A stretch of DNA of 64,000 bases, taken from contig NZ_BHXQ01000001.1 in NCBI RefSeq assembly GCF_003990915.1, forward strand, positions 113,402 to 177,401, in the 5' to 3' direction. Under the pieces are notes generated by a model that made no database searches, had not been told where the DNA came from, and worked only from the letters and a program-made list of their open reading frames with translations. The position numbers and the translations under genes were made by a program. This document shows, piece after piece, positions 15,001 through 20,672 of this stretch; the stretch's first letter is position 1; every line of letters begins with the position of its first letter. Source of the stretch: Chryseotalea sanaruensis. Lineage in GTDB: Bacteria > Bacteroidota > Bacteroidia > Cytophagales > Cyclobacteriaceae.

Positions 15001-15001
15001 T
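1..15001 (-). CDS. Giant modular secreted adhesin-like protein (C-terminus beyond window)
   Basis: One reading frame stays open from an ATG at 14999-15001 to the left edge (5000 codons); the phase at position 1 agrees with the start. Residues 1-25 form a signal peptide ending near HAQ. Modules in order (approximate residues): nine FN3-like repeats of about 115 residues (24-1083); a long module followed by a 'VDASAIRVTQQP' module (1085-1370); a 'YYFIVADV' module (1371-1520); five Ig-like units opening 'DTxxPxI' (1521-2118); an FN3-like unit; four more copies of the paired module (2250-3414); a second 'YFLLVDV' module; a Big_5-like unit (3600-3738); a PKD-like unit (4390-4570); a MAM/jelly-roll-like unit (4588-4780); and an Omp28/thioredoxin-like unit opening 'TVLVEGFTNSG' (4784-5000). 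The architecture is that of large secreted adhesins of gliding Bacteroidota. A T9SS sorting tail would lie outside the window. It is the last visible gene of the minus-strand run, 59 bp after the lipoprotein gene. Confidence 0.9.
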   Translation of the reverse strand, partial: MRSSLYHLFLTVSFIMLLVKVGHAQAPTQNATSFTVSAFTTTSLTLTWSNVADANRTNYLILANTTGVFADPVAIPADDANLGDGSGAISVGASTTTYEWNTGLNSATVYHFKIFAYNTTGPAFLLTGPTTSRTTLAAQPANQATALSFTNLNATSYDVGFTAGASDPDGYLVIRRTGASPSNAPVDGTTYAVDDVLGDGTVEFIGAIGSVPFTDASLTAATTYHYDVYAYNGTGDAINYLGASPLEGSRITLATEPTNQPTAPVFSGIGITTLSLSYTAAVGAPDGYIIIRNSGASPTAVPVDGVTYGVNAVLGDGTVEFVGAFGTLNDAGLTANTVYHYDVFAYNGSGASINYLTTSPLEASRITWANAPGDQPTAIVFSNVTNNSLDVSFTAAPSAPDGYFAVRRSGAAPTTNPADGVDYTEGQTLGDGEVVYIGSAPNFSDGSLSAATTYYYKIYSFNGSSGSFNYLTGSAPLEGNRSTLATEPANQPTALNFTVPASTTFTVNYTAAIGSPAGYIALRRTGSSPVDVPVDGTVYTAGNTIGTSTVAFVGAAVTFNETSLTEDTQYFYDIFSFNGSGATINYNVVSPLEGSRYTIESSAPGASSTAMVFSAITNNSITVNYTNAASESRIVVVRQGSAVSFTPTDGTSYTVNGDYSAGTEVGPVGEGNKVVGSGSGPIVVTGLNGDAVYHFAVYEVNGTLGTGAENYRTTPLTGNRSTEPTTQASAIVFSSVGTTTTTVSWTNGNGDRRIVLAKQGAPVDADPVDLTNYNANPAFGSGTQIGTGNRVVYDGTGSSVPVTALTAGNVYHYAVYEYNGAGLSTAAYLTPAATASRSTLATQPSNSPNNISFASVTPTSFTVNFNANSGGSPSTGFIAVRRVGAFASTAPVDGTTYTAGEAIGNGVVVYSGAAASFNESGLDPVTNYYYRIYSFAGSGESINYKDSSPLEGNQTTPCIEPSTQASGISFSTVSEGQMQVNWTRGNGDQIAVFARNGASSNENPVNGTSYTASTTYGAGTPAIVVPSEDYFPIYVGTGVNVTVTDLNATTSYHFKAYEFNNANVCFNTTVTDGVNAASQSTTATAVAGVLTTVSAAATLSSVSNTIGTKMPILTFKVDDDGLDNSATRLTSLIFRAGTGNDIDDFRDVILGADLTDQYGNTQTTNITIAANTITITNIVSSGAGSNSSNTLGRINDEDEKNLTLNIWLKTTIGGFGSTTPMNVDGRNLSLSLDEADITYNNSGVSSSEILNGTVIQSGGANGEIDVDASAIRVTQQPSAAAIATQALATQPIFEATDVNNNRDINFGNALTVSTTNPDNLGANSPLPAFASGIADFTVSGFNFPNAGTSSMRVTANAINSAYTNSITVTSNTTVAEIFGGVNPGPTLNSSSTNVAILGFSLTTTGSNLDFTSLAASTNVDPDGKFTNIRLIHSTTNDYTTGTLTTLATGTTPGNAIDFTGFTAPINGTPTYYFIVADVEANVSALTPAITLTITPNTSNLGISGSSGVSGAAFASQSYNFDDVTAPTIASLTASADPFYDGTPLLRQTMTIVFSEAMQQCGLCAPVFNITSGNWSVFSQGWTNATTYTVVYQHNGVGQTLNPETFTVDPGNARDLNNNFLLVGGNETFVLDTRNPLSTVTTSSSSVNVGPPAALTQVVTVTYDEAMNPATSPTITFSPTNNFTSAPGAWSVGNTVWTQTFTHNGTVETQAAATAVVSNGSGATDVVGNTDVGDASPSFVIDTRPPSITSITSPTANGSYTTGANIIVRVVFNENISLSGTPTLTLNTGATATFNSAGANNIDFIYTVVGGENTADLDVTNFNLAGATIKDLNNNTANLALPINPNRLIDLRNIRIDTQAPTINEVSTSAVDGSYNTGDVIDIQVEFSENVFVNTFPQLALNSGGVANYFSGSGTTILTFRYIVAAGQNTTDLDYVNINSLTLPGTSLIRDIVNINAVLTLPAPGGVNSISDDKAITIDTVVPTISSVGISPATVLWVDGNGNNFTNATSSQTLTWIVTFSENVTGVDVTDFSLNRTTDADLTFGILGVSGSGSVYTVTLSNVQLLDASSNAQLALNVTDNNSIIDAAGNPLGGPVIGDGAFTGSIAYPADPLNDAFNDYFTIVFPEPSNAATNFNVVTQTPFNLVIDLDHPVAPLVPANYYLIQINESGLAFTDPVDGEYSPDTDLSDGTFSEVISTTTTLPYDLLNYFALTLKSGIDYDFRIISVNFSGLYNSQFLLDYRLGTVLTGTTNTTTAASATLNLLGINTTISALVDTQGEAEAQTNGNMAFVITDETVNSDSAPFKFSALTVFQGTGNDITDWTQAIDGAVLSDGTNSIVASSITNNQIIFTGIPSSGAADLGFINDASFKNYTVKIWLKSSLGGTLPANIDGLNFAFAVNNSSFAYNDTSNDQLSTTLQAAQVVQSGALNNRVNVVASQLAFRTQGTPGTPTQPQPQIGVASNFPIATAPKVYALDANNNLDLGYNESITVNNTNALAQTTTHLAFPAGGILTLSNYSLLATGTTQIRVIGTGATTVSMATSTNVTAVITNLTQITAGAAPEPATISSLSNTLVSAVDNFDFTITDDAGANGTTLEDNDGLPTRISQIRITQGVGNDGILANWNNAIASVRLSDGVNILNGVINVAGTEITFSGMNNTLASDLGYISDGASKTYRLRIVLKGPAGNPIDGSIVDDLDNKDFVFNVNQNDITILASPQSSALQASTTSSGNGNNTVEVVATRLDFTTQPNASQNYDAPINPSPVVKARDANGNLDTDYAGTPAVTSQTPATYTLANTTLTNNNGIITFDPAFNVTSAGNGPAGGITNLFVSSAGLTTAQSISFTVNYSNASDIIKDASFTYPTDIQYINHQTADITGGSGVSLERFLVRDGGLAANDTDGTETVLTGITLAINNWENLRNIALYDGGTELVEVNVATNINIITGELVLSGFEFSANDDNENDLTVKGSFLNTVGDNEVITFSVVSVTARNVTSSQFATTSPVGIVSTANGDENKLEVVATKIDFLVNPNATNISTFTNIDNPYIVLGARDANNNLDSDYTGAVGTVTNSLTLVMNNEPTGNFVAGVYDFAILAPNFQFEQDGEDLTLTVPVTTNNQLGALPTAAVSTQFDVAASFESFITAENGYELPENIPYKDYQATNIENNNSFNLLELVISDGDGDGIPGDIDGAATILNSITFSFENHETIRKIAIYDENDNELQEKDATDFVIVGADGQITFGPLLGITAPDDGRKLFRLRATFFNTPAVIIDNIPVRLSIVSATLGGGSRFYEPVVGYVAGNPPGSLTAPANRNLLEVTATRLDFTTQPASIEGIDQPLSVTPVVEARDNNGIVDLDFNFSATIENGVVPNVTSVNRSFTNGILNFTGLQYLFAGSGTYTVTSNGLSSITGGSTASSVVDVIHVTAIENTNGVVVSPNIQGGSTNVVIFGVDIKALHKTGSEPTLNGFSILFDLPYKSSSTTILKNFRVFESTTGTFAGSTNITAYGGIVTEGRSPIIDPLLSITAQDMVTITFPTPRNLNNSNSTLSYFLLVDVDPTANSNSSRLTPKVLDEGFGSLTNNLLNTTAGSSKANVTGKQYSFASKRPPILISSYPENGQLNVDPAQSTITLTFDVPVWTYDGIAKLYNREDNSLVATLTAANGRYALNEPVAGSVTNPTPLTFNIPPGTVLEADGVYYLTIEPGTFNPLTNTGTGIADDGTNLFGGISYNGTLYFKIASENPPTMITTDETKYYFTPSGGSINASFNQFGKAYFLIVDENDPVPTTAQIKNPSILSGYLGTVAASGVIEIKQIEALQHGIFTTNLIGGTTYDVWMYAENDALPQPVPTLAPFGPKNTNYGAGLGSVGNPTFKITAPPTPTSLYLNKPLYQICANSEALLADPIIIAESNVSEFNIGAQNFNIILPTGFQFDVDVQPDIVLTGTDFDPTQLQFSFLNNTLLNISFLVDANVDLDAITISNLFVIANNADVNGSIRRFAGNAIPTLAEGAVLGTIVSSAATPLSFTNSYSEANNFAAPPIEITDVVTAIPNNFNSSDRSIVRLIPEVPANDYGPSFFTGFSVTNDELSLAQTNPAFNITMVHTDMNGCVSTVAEQYTIYNSVEAIPGLATQQCIINEQFPGLSVSILPLSATILGNALNGYDLLELYADIPETAPASQTINGNDWRSLVNTIPVMQIPAIPSQPYRDYKMDYTKILNANSEALGIAENPYEKFRKLSPKGSIYYDGGSLGKIEFTGKYRSQADASSIIPIRQEVEVFVPAIPVIEIGSSNITNTIVANSKSIPVFCEAGGAIILNGYPAASTGASVGTFTLVSEDGQPIVNYPGSAFVDNGNGTSTLNPMLILGTTNVGITNGYKNLIVRYTYQENNSPCSSIGELTIRIVPNPVSQFTYESEETINTPTVDAYCEGIPLKFNASNSNIANGSISEYHWAFGDVNATGNNPNEATGIDTVHTFTQSLKYNVSLVTTSTFGCSNTSNIAVTVGSIPVADFSFEGVSSIDVTNLSDIGNKDLQSIPGVFPNTLTTTSSVFSDYTTPSGVFDITLTVTSAGGCVDEITKTVVTVPQAAPDASSAFEDTFESDANENDWIPFGTNVSWERGEAAKTTILNGSENGDNVWITNLSGAYNANEASALYSPNFDLTGLDRPIITFDLFTDLDDIDGVVLEYSTDNLNIADPAKVWSRLGSFADQESTGVEWYNKVGIAARPGDQTDGDYGWTETATGWRTAKHKLNFLDVNGQSLPLNNNTQIVFRFAIASTATLKTKDGFAIDNVRIGNGTRTVLVEGFTNSGSSDARIAAENQAINDFVSASEGVEIIKVNYHTAFPGADPFNAMNPDDPGARALYYGIADVPNARLDGSIPVGQNLMFSDWGQREFDKRILDLADANINVTLNESGLEADSIIVEFTPLIDLSTRATVLHVMVVEQEILTSLNTSIGTVPSGETQFNYVLRSMLPNAAGTKFTSLVKDGEKRVALAWAEGSAFAPEDDISVV
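4770..8230 (-). repeat. Four tandem copies of an unidentified A+B domain pair
   Basis: Unit A is acidic and ends in a 'GTGND..W..AI.GA.LSDG'-like block. Unit B opens 'VVATRLDFTTQP' and continues 'VKARDANGNLDTDYAG'. Pairs lie at about 8230-7390, 7330-6480, 6470-5640 and 5640-4770. A fifth, older copy lies at about 11750-10900. They are coding repeats of the giant gene. I do not recognise unit A as a named family; unit B resembles bacterial Ig-like/invasin folds. Confidence 0.7.
11750..14950 (-). repeat. Nine tandem FN3-like coding repeats
   Basis: About 340-350 bp units, each encoding about 115 residues. Recurring blocks are 'GYxxxRRxGxxP', 'PVDGxTY', 'TxYHYxVYAYNGxG' and 'NYLxxSPLEGSR'. The linker block encoding 'SPLEGSR' and variants falls near 14590, 14250, 13910, 13570, 13220, 12850, 12490 and 12150. 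Neighbouring units look close enough at DNA level to recombine, so the copy number may vary between strains (inference). Confidence 0.8.
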
Positions 15002-15060
15002 ATTAACTGGGGGTCGTTAAAGCTGATTAAAGTGTTATTACTAGTGGTTTATTCTAAATT

Positions 15061-16383
15061 CTATAAATCTCCGTTAGCATCGAGCTTCAGGAGCATTACT
15101 TTTCTGAAGTCGATACCAAATTCAGATGAGCCAAGCACCAAATAGCCTCCATCTTTTGTTTGGATAACACAAGCGCCTTCTTCATCCTGTGAGCCGCCAT
15201 AATTTTTTGTCCAGATTTCTTCTCCAATGGTATTTAGTCTTGCGATAAACAAATCAGTTCCACCATTACCAGTAGTATTTACTGAAGCACCATTACCCAA
15301 TAAGATTAATCCACCATCGCTAGTACCCTCTATTGCTTTCCCTTCGTCATTTCCGGTTGCGAAATCTAAATTTTTAGAGAAAATAGGGGCGGTTTCCGTA
15401 GGGCTGAACTTAACCACATACATATCATTATCGGTTCCTGTAGAACTAGTTCCTATAAGCGCATAGCCAGAAAAACCTCCTTTAACCTCACAGGCATCAC
15501 TAGCGGTTTCTGTGGTGGTGTTGGGTTGATCAGGCTTTACCGAAATCGCCTGCTGATCATTTTGGTTATAAGTGAATAAACGCATTTCACTCTCAGTTGA
15601 ACCACCCCAAACAAGCTTCTCCTGGTTATTCACAAAAATTTTTCTTGCGACAACACCAATGCCATCTCCATAAAAGCGTTGCCAGATTCTTGTTAAGTCA
15701 GTAGTGGAAATTTCTGTGACCATCATTTTATTGGTGCCATAATTATTTACAGAAGAGAGTACTATAAAATTACCATTGGCATTAAGGGCAATACCTCTTC
15801 CGGTTATTGATATATCTTCTAATTCTACATTACCGGTTTCAGCAGCCAGATCAGTACCGCTAACAGATGTATGAGGCGTAAACATTCTTTCATCTCCTTC
15901 ACTTAAAACAACGCCATCTTTTATGGGTGCACCATCTTTGTTTACAAGTAGTAGTGCCAGGTTGGCAAGTGAGGTACTGCCTGTACTTGAAATATTCTGA
16001 TTTATTAATTCTTCGCCAACAATAGCGTAGTTGTCACCTTGCTGGATAATCATGAACCCCCTGAGACTATAAACATTTGCACCAGGTTGCTCTAATTCAT
16101 TTTCAGCCGGGAATTTAGGGTAAACTTCTTCCCATTGCAGGTTTCCATAGAAATCTGTTTTAATCAGTTTGATTTTGTAAAAAAAGACTGATTGATTATC
16201 CGTTCCTATTTGAATATTATTCAATAGCAGGTAGCCATCACTGGTTTCTATTACTTGTTGTGGTTGATGACTGTATTGACTTCCGAAATAGCGGATATAA
16301 GTGTTCTCATTTGCCAGATCAGCATTGTCTTCCGATTGGCAAGCGCTAACTATTATTAACAGGATAAGTATAAAGCGATTCAT
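15061..16383 (-). CDS. Secreted propeller-type lipoprotein
   Basis: A 440-residue protein with a lipoprotein signal: a hydrophobic stretch ending LIIVSAC puts the lipidated Cys at residue 15. The mature part carries repeats of the 'TxDGGYLLLG' kind (for example 'TSDGYLLLN', 'TSDGGLILLGNG', 'TKDGGYLVLGSS') spaced as in delta-60 or beta-propeller proteins, so a single propeller covering most of the chain is expected. Enzymatic residues are not evident. Its start is 1 bp from the stop of the upstream outer-membrane protein gene and its stop is 59 bp before the giant gene, so the three are probably co-transcribed and act together at the cell surface (inference). Exact function is unknown. Confidence 0.8.
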   Translation of the reverse strand: MNRFILILLIIVSACQSEDNADLANENTYIRYFGSQYSHQPQQVIETSDGYLLLNNIQIGTDNQSVFFYKIKLIKTDFYGNLQWEEVYPKFPAENELEQPGANVYSLRGFMIIQQGDNYAIVGEELINQNISSTGSTSLANLALLLVNKDGAPIKDGVVLSEGDERMFTPHTSVSGTDLAAETGNVELEDISITGRGIALNANGNFIVLSSVNNYGTNKMMVTEISTTDLTRIWQRFYGDGIGVVARKIFVNNQEKLVWGGSTESEMRLFTYNQNDQQAISVKPDQPNTTTETASDACEVKGGFSGYALIGTSSTGTDNDMYVVKFSPTETAPIFSKNLDFATGNDEGKAIEGTSDGGLILLGNGASVNTTGNGGTDLFIARLNTIGEEIWTKNYGGSQDEEGACVIQTKDGGYLVLGSSEFGIDFRKVMLLKLDANGDL

Positions 16384-16384
16384 T

Positions 16385-17491
16385 TTATTTAATCAATTTC
16401 TTAGGGTTGAAATAAGGGTAGATCAAACCAATAGAGATTGACGCCTGATTGATCTTGAAATCATTATTAACGTAACCATAGCGGGTTAATATTTCTATAT
16501 TATCCCCCTCCATTTTGTAACGATTATCGGTATTTACAATATTGTTTAAGCCATAGTAATAGCGCAAATCAGCCGTCAGGTATACCGTTGCGATCTTAAT
16601 TTTCCCGCCAACCAGTAGTACTCCGGCAAAATTGAGTGATTTATAATTGTCCGTATTATCAAGTTCAGCACCGCTCACATCATCGCCCCGAGGCTCTAAT
16701 TGAAGCTCGCCTAGAAATTTAGAGCTATTGGCCCCCATGTAAGATGTTGCTAGTCCTGCCCCTGCATAAGGTTGCACTAACCCGCGCAATAAGGTTTTCT
16801 TGAACATGTAATTACCAATCAGATTAAATTGGAAAGTGCTTTGCTGTATAATTGCTTCCAGACCGGTAGCATCACTTACATTGTCTGCTGTATTATCATC
16901 GCTAAAAGCTTCTTTATTAGCGTATGTAAATGAATGTCCACTTAGCAGGAATTCCGGAGCAAGTACAATTTTATCTTTCAGTATGCTTTTCTCAAAAGCA
17001 AGACCACCCACAAAGCGTGCATTGCTCTTATAGGTTCCTTTACCCTGACTATTTGCAAAAACAGTATAGTGCTCCTGCACGTGAACACGGGTTGAGAGCA
17101 TACCGCCTCTTACACCAATTGATAAAACTGGCTTGGTGCGGAACTTAGCATAAAGATTTCTGAATTCAGCAGGGTCAACATCGCTTGGTTTAAAAAAATT
17201 GTCAGTCCTTAAGAGATCTAACATAGCCTCATCAGCCTTTTGCGGTTCTTCCAGGTAGATGTAGGTTAGGACAAGTAGTTTATAGGCTTCAATTCTTTCA
17301 TTTTTTGAAAAGTTATTCAAGCAATCATCCAATAAACTTTGCATTTCATGCAAGCGACCCTGCTCATAGGTAGCACGTGCAGTACGTAGTGTTTGTACGC
17401 AACGGGGATCGGTAGTTTGCGCTACACCTATTGAAAAAGATAGAAATAGCAGGAACAGCGGTAAAACCGTTTTCATTGTAAGGGGTATCAT
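16385..17491 (-). CDS. Outer-membrane beta-barrel protein with TPR-like N-terminus
   Basis: A signal peptide (from MIPLTMKT, ending near GVAQ) is followed by a helical TPR-like section. That section contains a Cys pair and phrases such as 'EQGRLHEMQSLLDDCL' and 'IEAYKLLVLTYIYLEE'. After 'FRTKPVLSIGVRGGM' the rest reads as antiparallel membrane strands ending in 'ASISIGLIYPYF', as in the OMP beta-barrel (PorT-like) group. The frame is open to 17566, but that would overlap the NTPase gene by 59 bp. The ATG at 17489-17491 lies 17 bp after that gene's stop and gives a clean signal peptide; ATG 17476 is also possible. Pairing a short TPR with a barrel is common in Bacteroidota envelope proteins. 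The role here is unknown. Confidence 0.8.
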   Translation of the reverse strand: MIPLTMKTVLPLFLLFLSFSIGVAQTTDPRCVQTLRTARATYEQGRLHEMQSLLDDCLNNFSKNERIEAYKLLVLTYIYLEEPQKADEAMLDLLRTDNFFKPSDVDPAEFRNLYAKFRTKPVLSIGVRGGMLSTRVHVQEHYTVFANSQGKGTYKSNARFVGGLAFEKSILKDKIVLAPEFLLSGHSFTYANKEAFSDDNTADNVSDATGLEAIIQQSTFQFNLIGNYMFKKTLLRGLVQPYAGAGLATSYMGANSSKFLGELQLEPRGDDVSGAELDNTDNYKSLNFAGVLLVGGKIKIATVYLTADLRYYYGLNNIVNTDNRYKMEGDNIEILTRYGYVNNDFKINQASISIGLIYPYFNPKKLIK

Positions 17492-17507
17492 TTTTAAATC
17501 TAGTACT

Positions 17508-20500
17508 CTACTTATTGTCAGGAAGGTTGCTACATGTGATTTCGCGCGTAAGCGCTTTGTCAACATTAACTTCCCATTCTTCTTGCGTTAGGTTTCTGGT
17601 TAAATGCGTACATAATAAATTAGACATGGTCTTCATGTTGGTTGGCCAGGCATGAATTGTCTCACTTGATTTTTCAGAGTTGCTGTTCATACCAGCAAGT
17701 AATTGTTCATCATCTAAAGTAAACACTGCAGTTCTTACCCAGTCAGCATGATCATCTAATACAATAGGTTGCTGATTCAGCTGACTCAAATTCCAAAGTC
17801 GCACTGTTTTATCATAGCTGGCCGTAGCCATAAAGGTGCCTGTATGATTAAAAGTAATCTGTTCAATGGCAGAAGTATGCCCGGATAAAACACGCATAGG
17901 TATTGAGTTGTCCAGCGTAAGTATTCTTACTATCCCCTCTGCATCTCCAAACACTAACTTCTTATCATCACGTGTAAAGCCGGCTCCGGTTAACGGGACA
18001 GCTACTGATTTACCACCTCTTGTTTTAGGCGTAGTCTTAAATAGGGTAGTAGTAGTAAAGTTATTGTTGATATCCCAAATAAATAAAGTTCCATTGTTAC
18101 CTGTGCCGGCTAGTTTCTTGCCGTCTTTACTTAATGAAATGCTATTGATCTTTTCAGTGCTTTTGATTACTTCCTTCACCGAACTCAGATCAGAATATTT
18201 GATGCTGCTTCCAGCATTGTCGCGAGCAAAAAATCCTTTACCATCATTGGTAAAATTCAAATTGTCGATGTCAAAAGTAAAGCCTCCTATTTTTTTCGGT
18301 GGAGCCGACATGTTTCGTAGGTCATACAGCTCAACATAATTCTGGGTAGACAAGCCGTTAGCTAAACCACCTGCTATCATGTAATTTCCATCAGGACTTA
18401 CATCCAAGCTATAAACCAGATAGTTGCTACGCTTATCAACAAGTATTTCACTCGACCATTGGTTATTGCGATATGTCCAGGCAAGAATACGTCCATCGCT
18501 ACCTCCGGAGTAAATTTTTCTTGTTTTCGCATCACTGATTAATATCCGACAAGCACCGGCATCGTGACCTAATAGATTTTTAGTAAGTGGATCGTCTTGT
18601 TTTTTTAATGCACGGAACAAGCCGGTATAAATATCGTTGTCGTATTCATACCCGTTGTAGGTTTTGTTAAAAATGAAAGCCTGTTGTGCTAATAAAGATT
18701 GAAGCTCTTTGTCAGGTTGCTCCTTCGATTTTACTGCAATCTGTTTTGCTGTGGCAATGTATTGGCGCTCTTTCGCAAGTATGCTTTGTCTTAGCGCTTC
18801 ATCAGCATTGGTTTGCGCTAGCTTTTCATTATCCTCAGCACGCTGCTTTTCAAAATTTGCTATTTCCTCATTTTTTTCAGCGAGTAGTTTTTGAGCTTCT
18901 GCACGCTGCTTTTGAAGCAAGGCATTTTTCTCACTTTCTACAGCTGCTATTCTTGCTCTTTCAGCTTGTGCCTGCGCAATTTTGGCGCTATCTCTTTGTA
19001 TTTCAGCGTAATGCGCAGCGTCTTCAGCTCTTTTAGCATTATCATCAGCGAGTTGTTTTTGAACTAATGTCGCAGCTTGTGCTTTTTCCGCTTCAGTCAT
19101 CTGAATGAAAGCAAACACAATACCCACAAGTGCTACAATCATACCAGCAGCCAATACTAATGCTACAATCCGTGCGCGTTGTAACTTTCTTTTCTGCTCT
19201 AATTCCTTAATGCGCTGTTCTGTCTCGAATTCTTTTTTAGAATACTCAAGAAAGATCATCGTGCGTTCGAAGGCAGGATTGTAACGTTGTCCCCAAACCA
19301 GTGTTGGTTTGTGTTTAGCTTGCCAGTTAAGCGCTAATTGTAAATCAGGTGGTCTCCACAAACCTGCTTTTCCGACCTGGTACATAGCAGCTGCTTCTGC
19401 AAGACGCGTGTACATTTGTACAGCATCGGCTTCATCATCCACCCAGTTTTTTAAACGCACCCAAATGCGCATCAATGATTCATGCGAAATGTCGACCATT
19501 GATTTAGAGGCAATGGGCAAACCGTAGCCTGGTGTTAATAGTGAACGACCGGGTTCGCGGAATTTTTCAATGATAGCAACTACATCTTCTTCTGAACAAT
19601 CAGCAATAGCTGCAATTTCATTTAAACGGGTAGGGCGTCTGATACCAAAGTTTTCACCACGCTTTTCAGTAATGGCTTTAAAGAGAATTTCGCATACGCG
19701 TTTTTGCTCTTCATCCAATTCATCATAGGCTTCATTGGCGTGCATACTCAAGGCTTCGGACATGGTACCGATAGCCTCGTAATGCTTCAAATCAAGTGCC
19801 TCTGTATCGTAGTCTTTGTACTTGGCCCAGTACGACCATGTACGCATCAACGCGTGCTGCAGAATTGGTAATTGGTCAGGGTTATCCCCCAAATCATTTA
19901 ATAGTTGTTGCGATAGGCGAGGAGCAATGGTTGCACCGCCTACAGCTACCGGCCCTTCAATGGCTCTGCGCTTTTGATCGCGCGTCATCTGAGGAATCAG
20001 GTAGTGACTATCGTTTATTTTTCTGGTGAGCTCAGGAAACTGGGCACACTCACCAATAAAATCCGAACGCATAGTAATCGCCACATAAATGGGCGCGTCC
20101 GGATAGTTTACAGCCTCCATCAATAAATTGATAAAGGCTAATGATTCGTTTACTGAATTAGGATCAGTACCGTCTTTAAAACGGAATAATTCTTCAAACT
20201 GATCGACTAGGATCAAATAATTTACATCAGCTGAACGCCTTGATTGTTCAACAGCTTCAACCAAACCCAATGAAGAGCTACGAAGTAGTGTAGAGAAGAT
20301 GGTTCGCTTTATTCTTTTTTCTTCAGGATCTGCAGAGATGTATTCAGGATTGTTCTTGATCAGGGCCTCAGCCATATTATCAATAGGGCCACCACCTGGA
20401 CGTGTTACAACCACTTCCCAGTTAGGACTGGCATCAGTTAGGAAACCACCATACAATATTGGTAATACACCACAATAGATGAAGGATGACTTACCACTAC

Positions 20501-20663
20501 CACTTGGGCCGATAACACCTACGAATCTGCTCTTGGAGAGTTTAAGAAGCACTTCATCACTTTGGCCTTCACGACCAAAGAACAAGTGACTTTCATCGAT
20601 TTGAAAAGGTCGCAGCCCGGGGAAGGGGTTGGCGGCTACTTTATCTACAACTTCCATACTCAT
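17508..20663 (-). CDS. nSTAND1-type NTPase with transmembrane anchor, coiled coil and WD40 propeller
   Basis: A 1051-residue protein opening 'NPFPGLRPFQIDESHLFFGRE', the usual entry of nSTAND1 NTPases. Walker A is GPSGSGKSS (residues 52-60), Walker B is LILVDQFEELF (150-160), and an 'ITMRSDF' sensor-like block lies near 196. A winged-helix-like segment follows to about residue 420. A single transmembrane helix lies at about 498-520, then an Ala/Glu/Gln/Lys-rich coiled coil (about 520-680). A C-terminal WD40 propeller (about 700-1020) includes 'GHDAGACRILISDAKTRKIYSGGSDGRILAW' broken over two blades and 'ATASYDKTVRLWNL'. STAND proteins are signal-activated oligomerising switches. This one should be anchored in the inner membrane. 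It starts 9 bp after the TIR-like gene, which suggests the two proteins work as a pair. Confidence 0.88.
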   Translation of the reverse strand: MSMEVVDKVAANPFPGLRPFQIDESHLFFGREGQSDEVLLKLSKSRFVGVIGPSGSGKSSFIYCGVLPILYGGFLTDASPNWEVVVTRPGGGPIDNMAEALIKNNPEYISADPEEKRIKRTIFSTLLRSSSLGLVEAVEQSRRSADVNYLILVDQFEELFRFKDGTDPNSVNESLAFINLLMEAVNYPDAPIYVAITMRSDFIGECAQFPELTRKINDSHYLIPQMTRDQKRRAIEGPVAVGGATIAPRLSQQLLNDLGDNPDQLPILQHALMRTWSYWAKYKDYDTEALDLKHYEAIGTMSEALSMHANEAYDELDEEQKRVCEILFKAITEKRGENFGIRRPTRLNEIAAIADCSEEDVVAIIEKFREPGRSLLTPGYGLPIASKSMVDISHESLMRIWVRLKNWVDDEADAVQMYTRLAEAAAMYQVGKAGLWRPPDLQLALNWQAKHKPTLVWGQRYNPAFERTMIFLEYSKKEFETEQRIKELEQKRKLQRARIVALVLAAGMIVALVGIVFAFIQMTEAEKAQAATLVQKQLADDNAKRAEDAAHYAEIQRDSAKIAQAQAERARIAAVESEKNALLQKQRAEAQKLLAEKNEEIANFEKQRAEDNEKLAQTNADEALRQSILAKERQYIATAKQIAVKSKEQPDKELQSLLAQQAFIFNKTYNGYEYDNDIYTGLFRALKKQDDPLTKNLLGHDAGACRILISDAKTRKIYSGGSDGRILAWTYRNNQWSSEILVDKRSNYLVYSLDVSPDGNYMIAGGLANGLSTQNYVELYDLRNMSAPPKKIGGFTFDIDNLNFTNDGKGFFARDNAGSSIKYSDLSSVKEVIKSTEKINSISLSKDGKKLAGTGNNGTLFIWDINNNFTTTTLFKTTPKTRGGKSVAVPLTGAGFTRDDKKLVFGDAEGIVRILTLDNSIPMRVLSGHTSAIEQITFNHTGTFMATASYDKTVRLWNLSQLNQQPIVLDDHADWVRTAVFTLDDEQLLAGMNSNSEKSSETIHAWPTNMKTMSNLLCTHLTRNLTQEEWEVNVDKALTREITCSNLPDNK

Positions 20664-20672
20664 GTTGCTCGA

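Noticed and set aside
17866..19036. Plus-strand ORFs of 116 and 157 codons
   Set aside because: They are antisense shadows of the WD40 and coiled-coil parts of the STAND gene.
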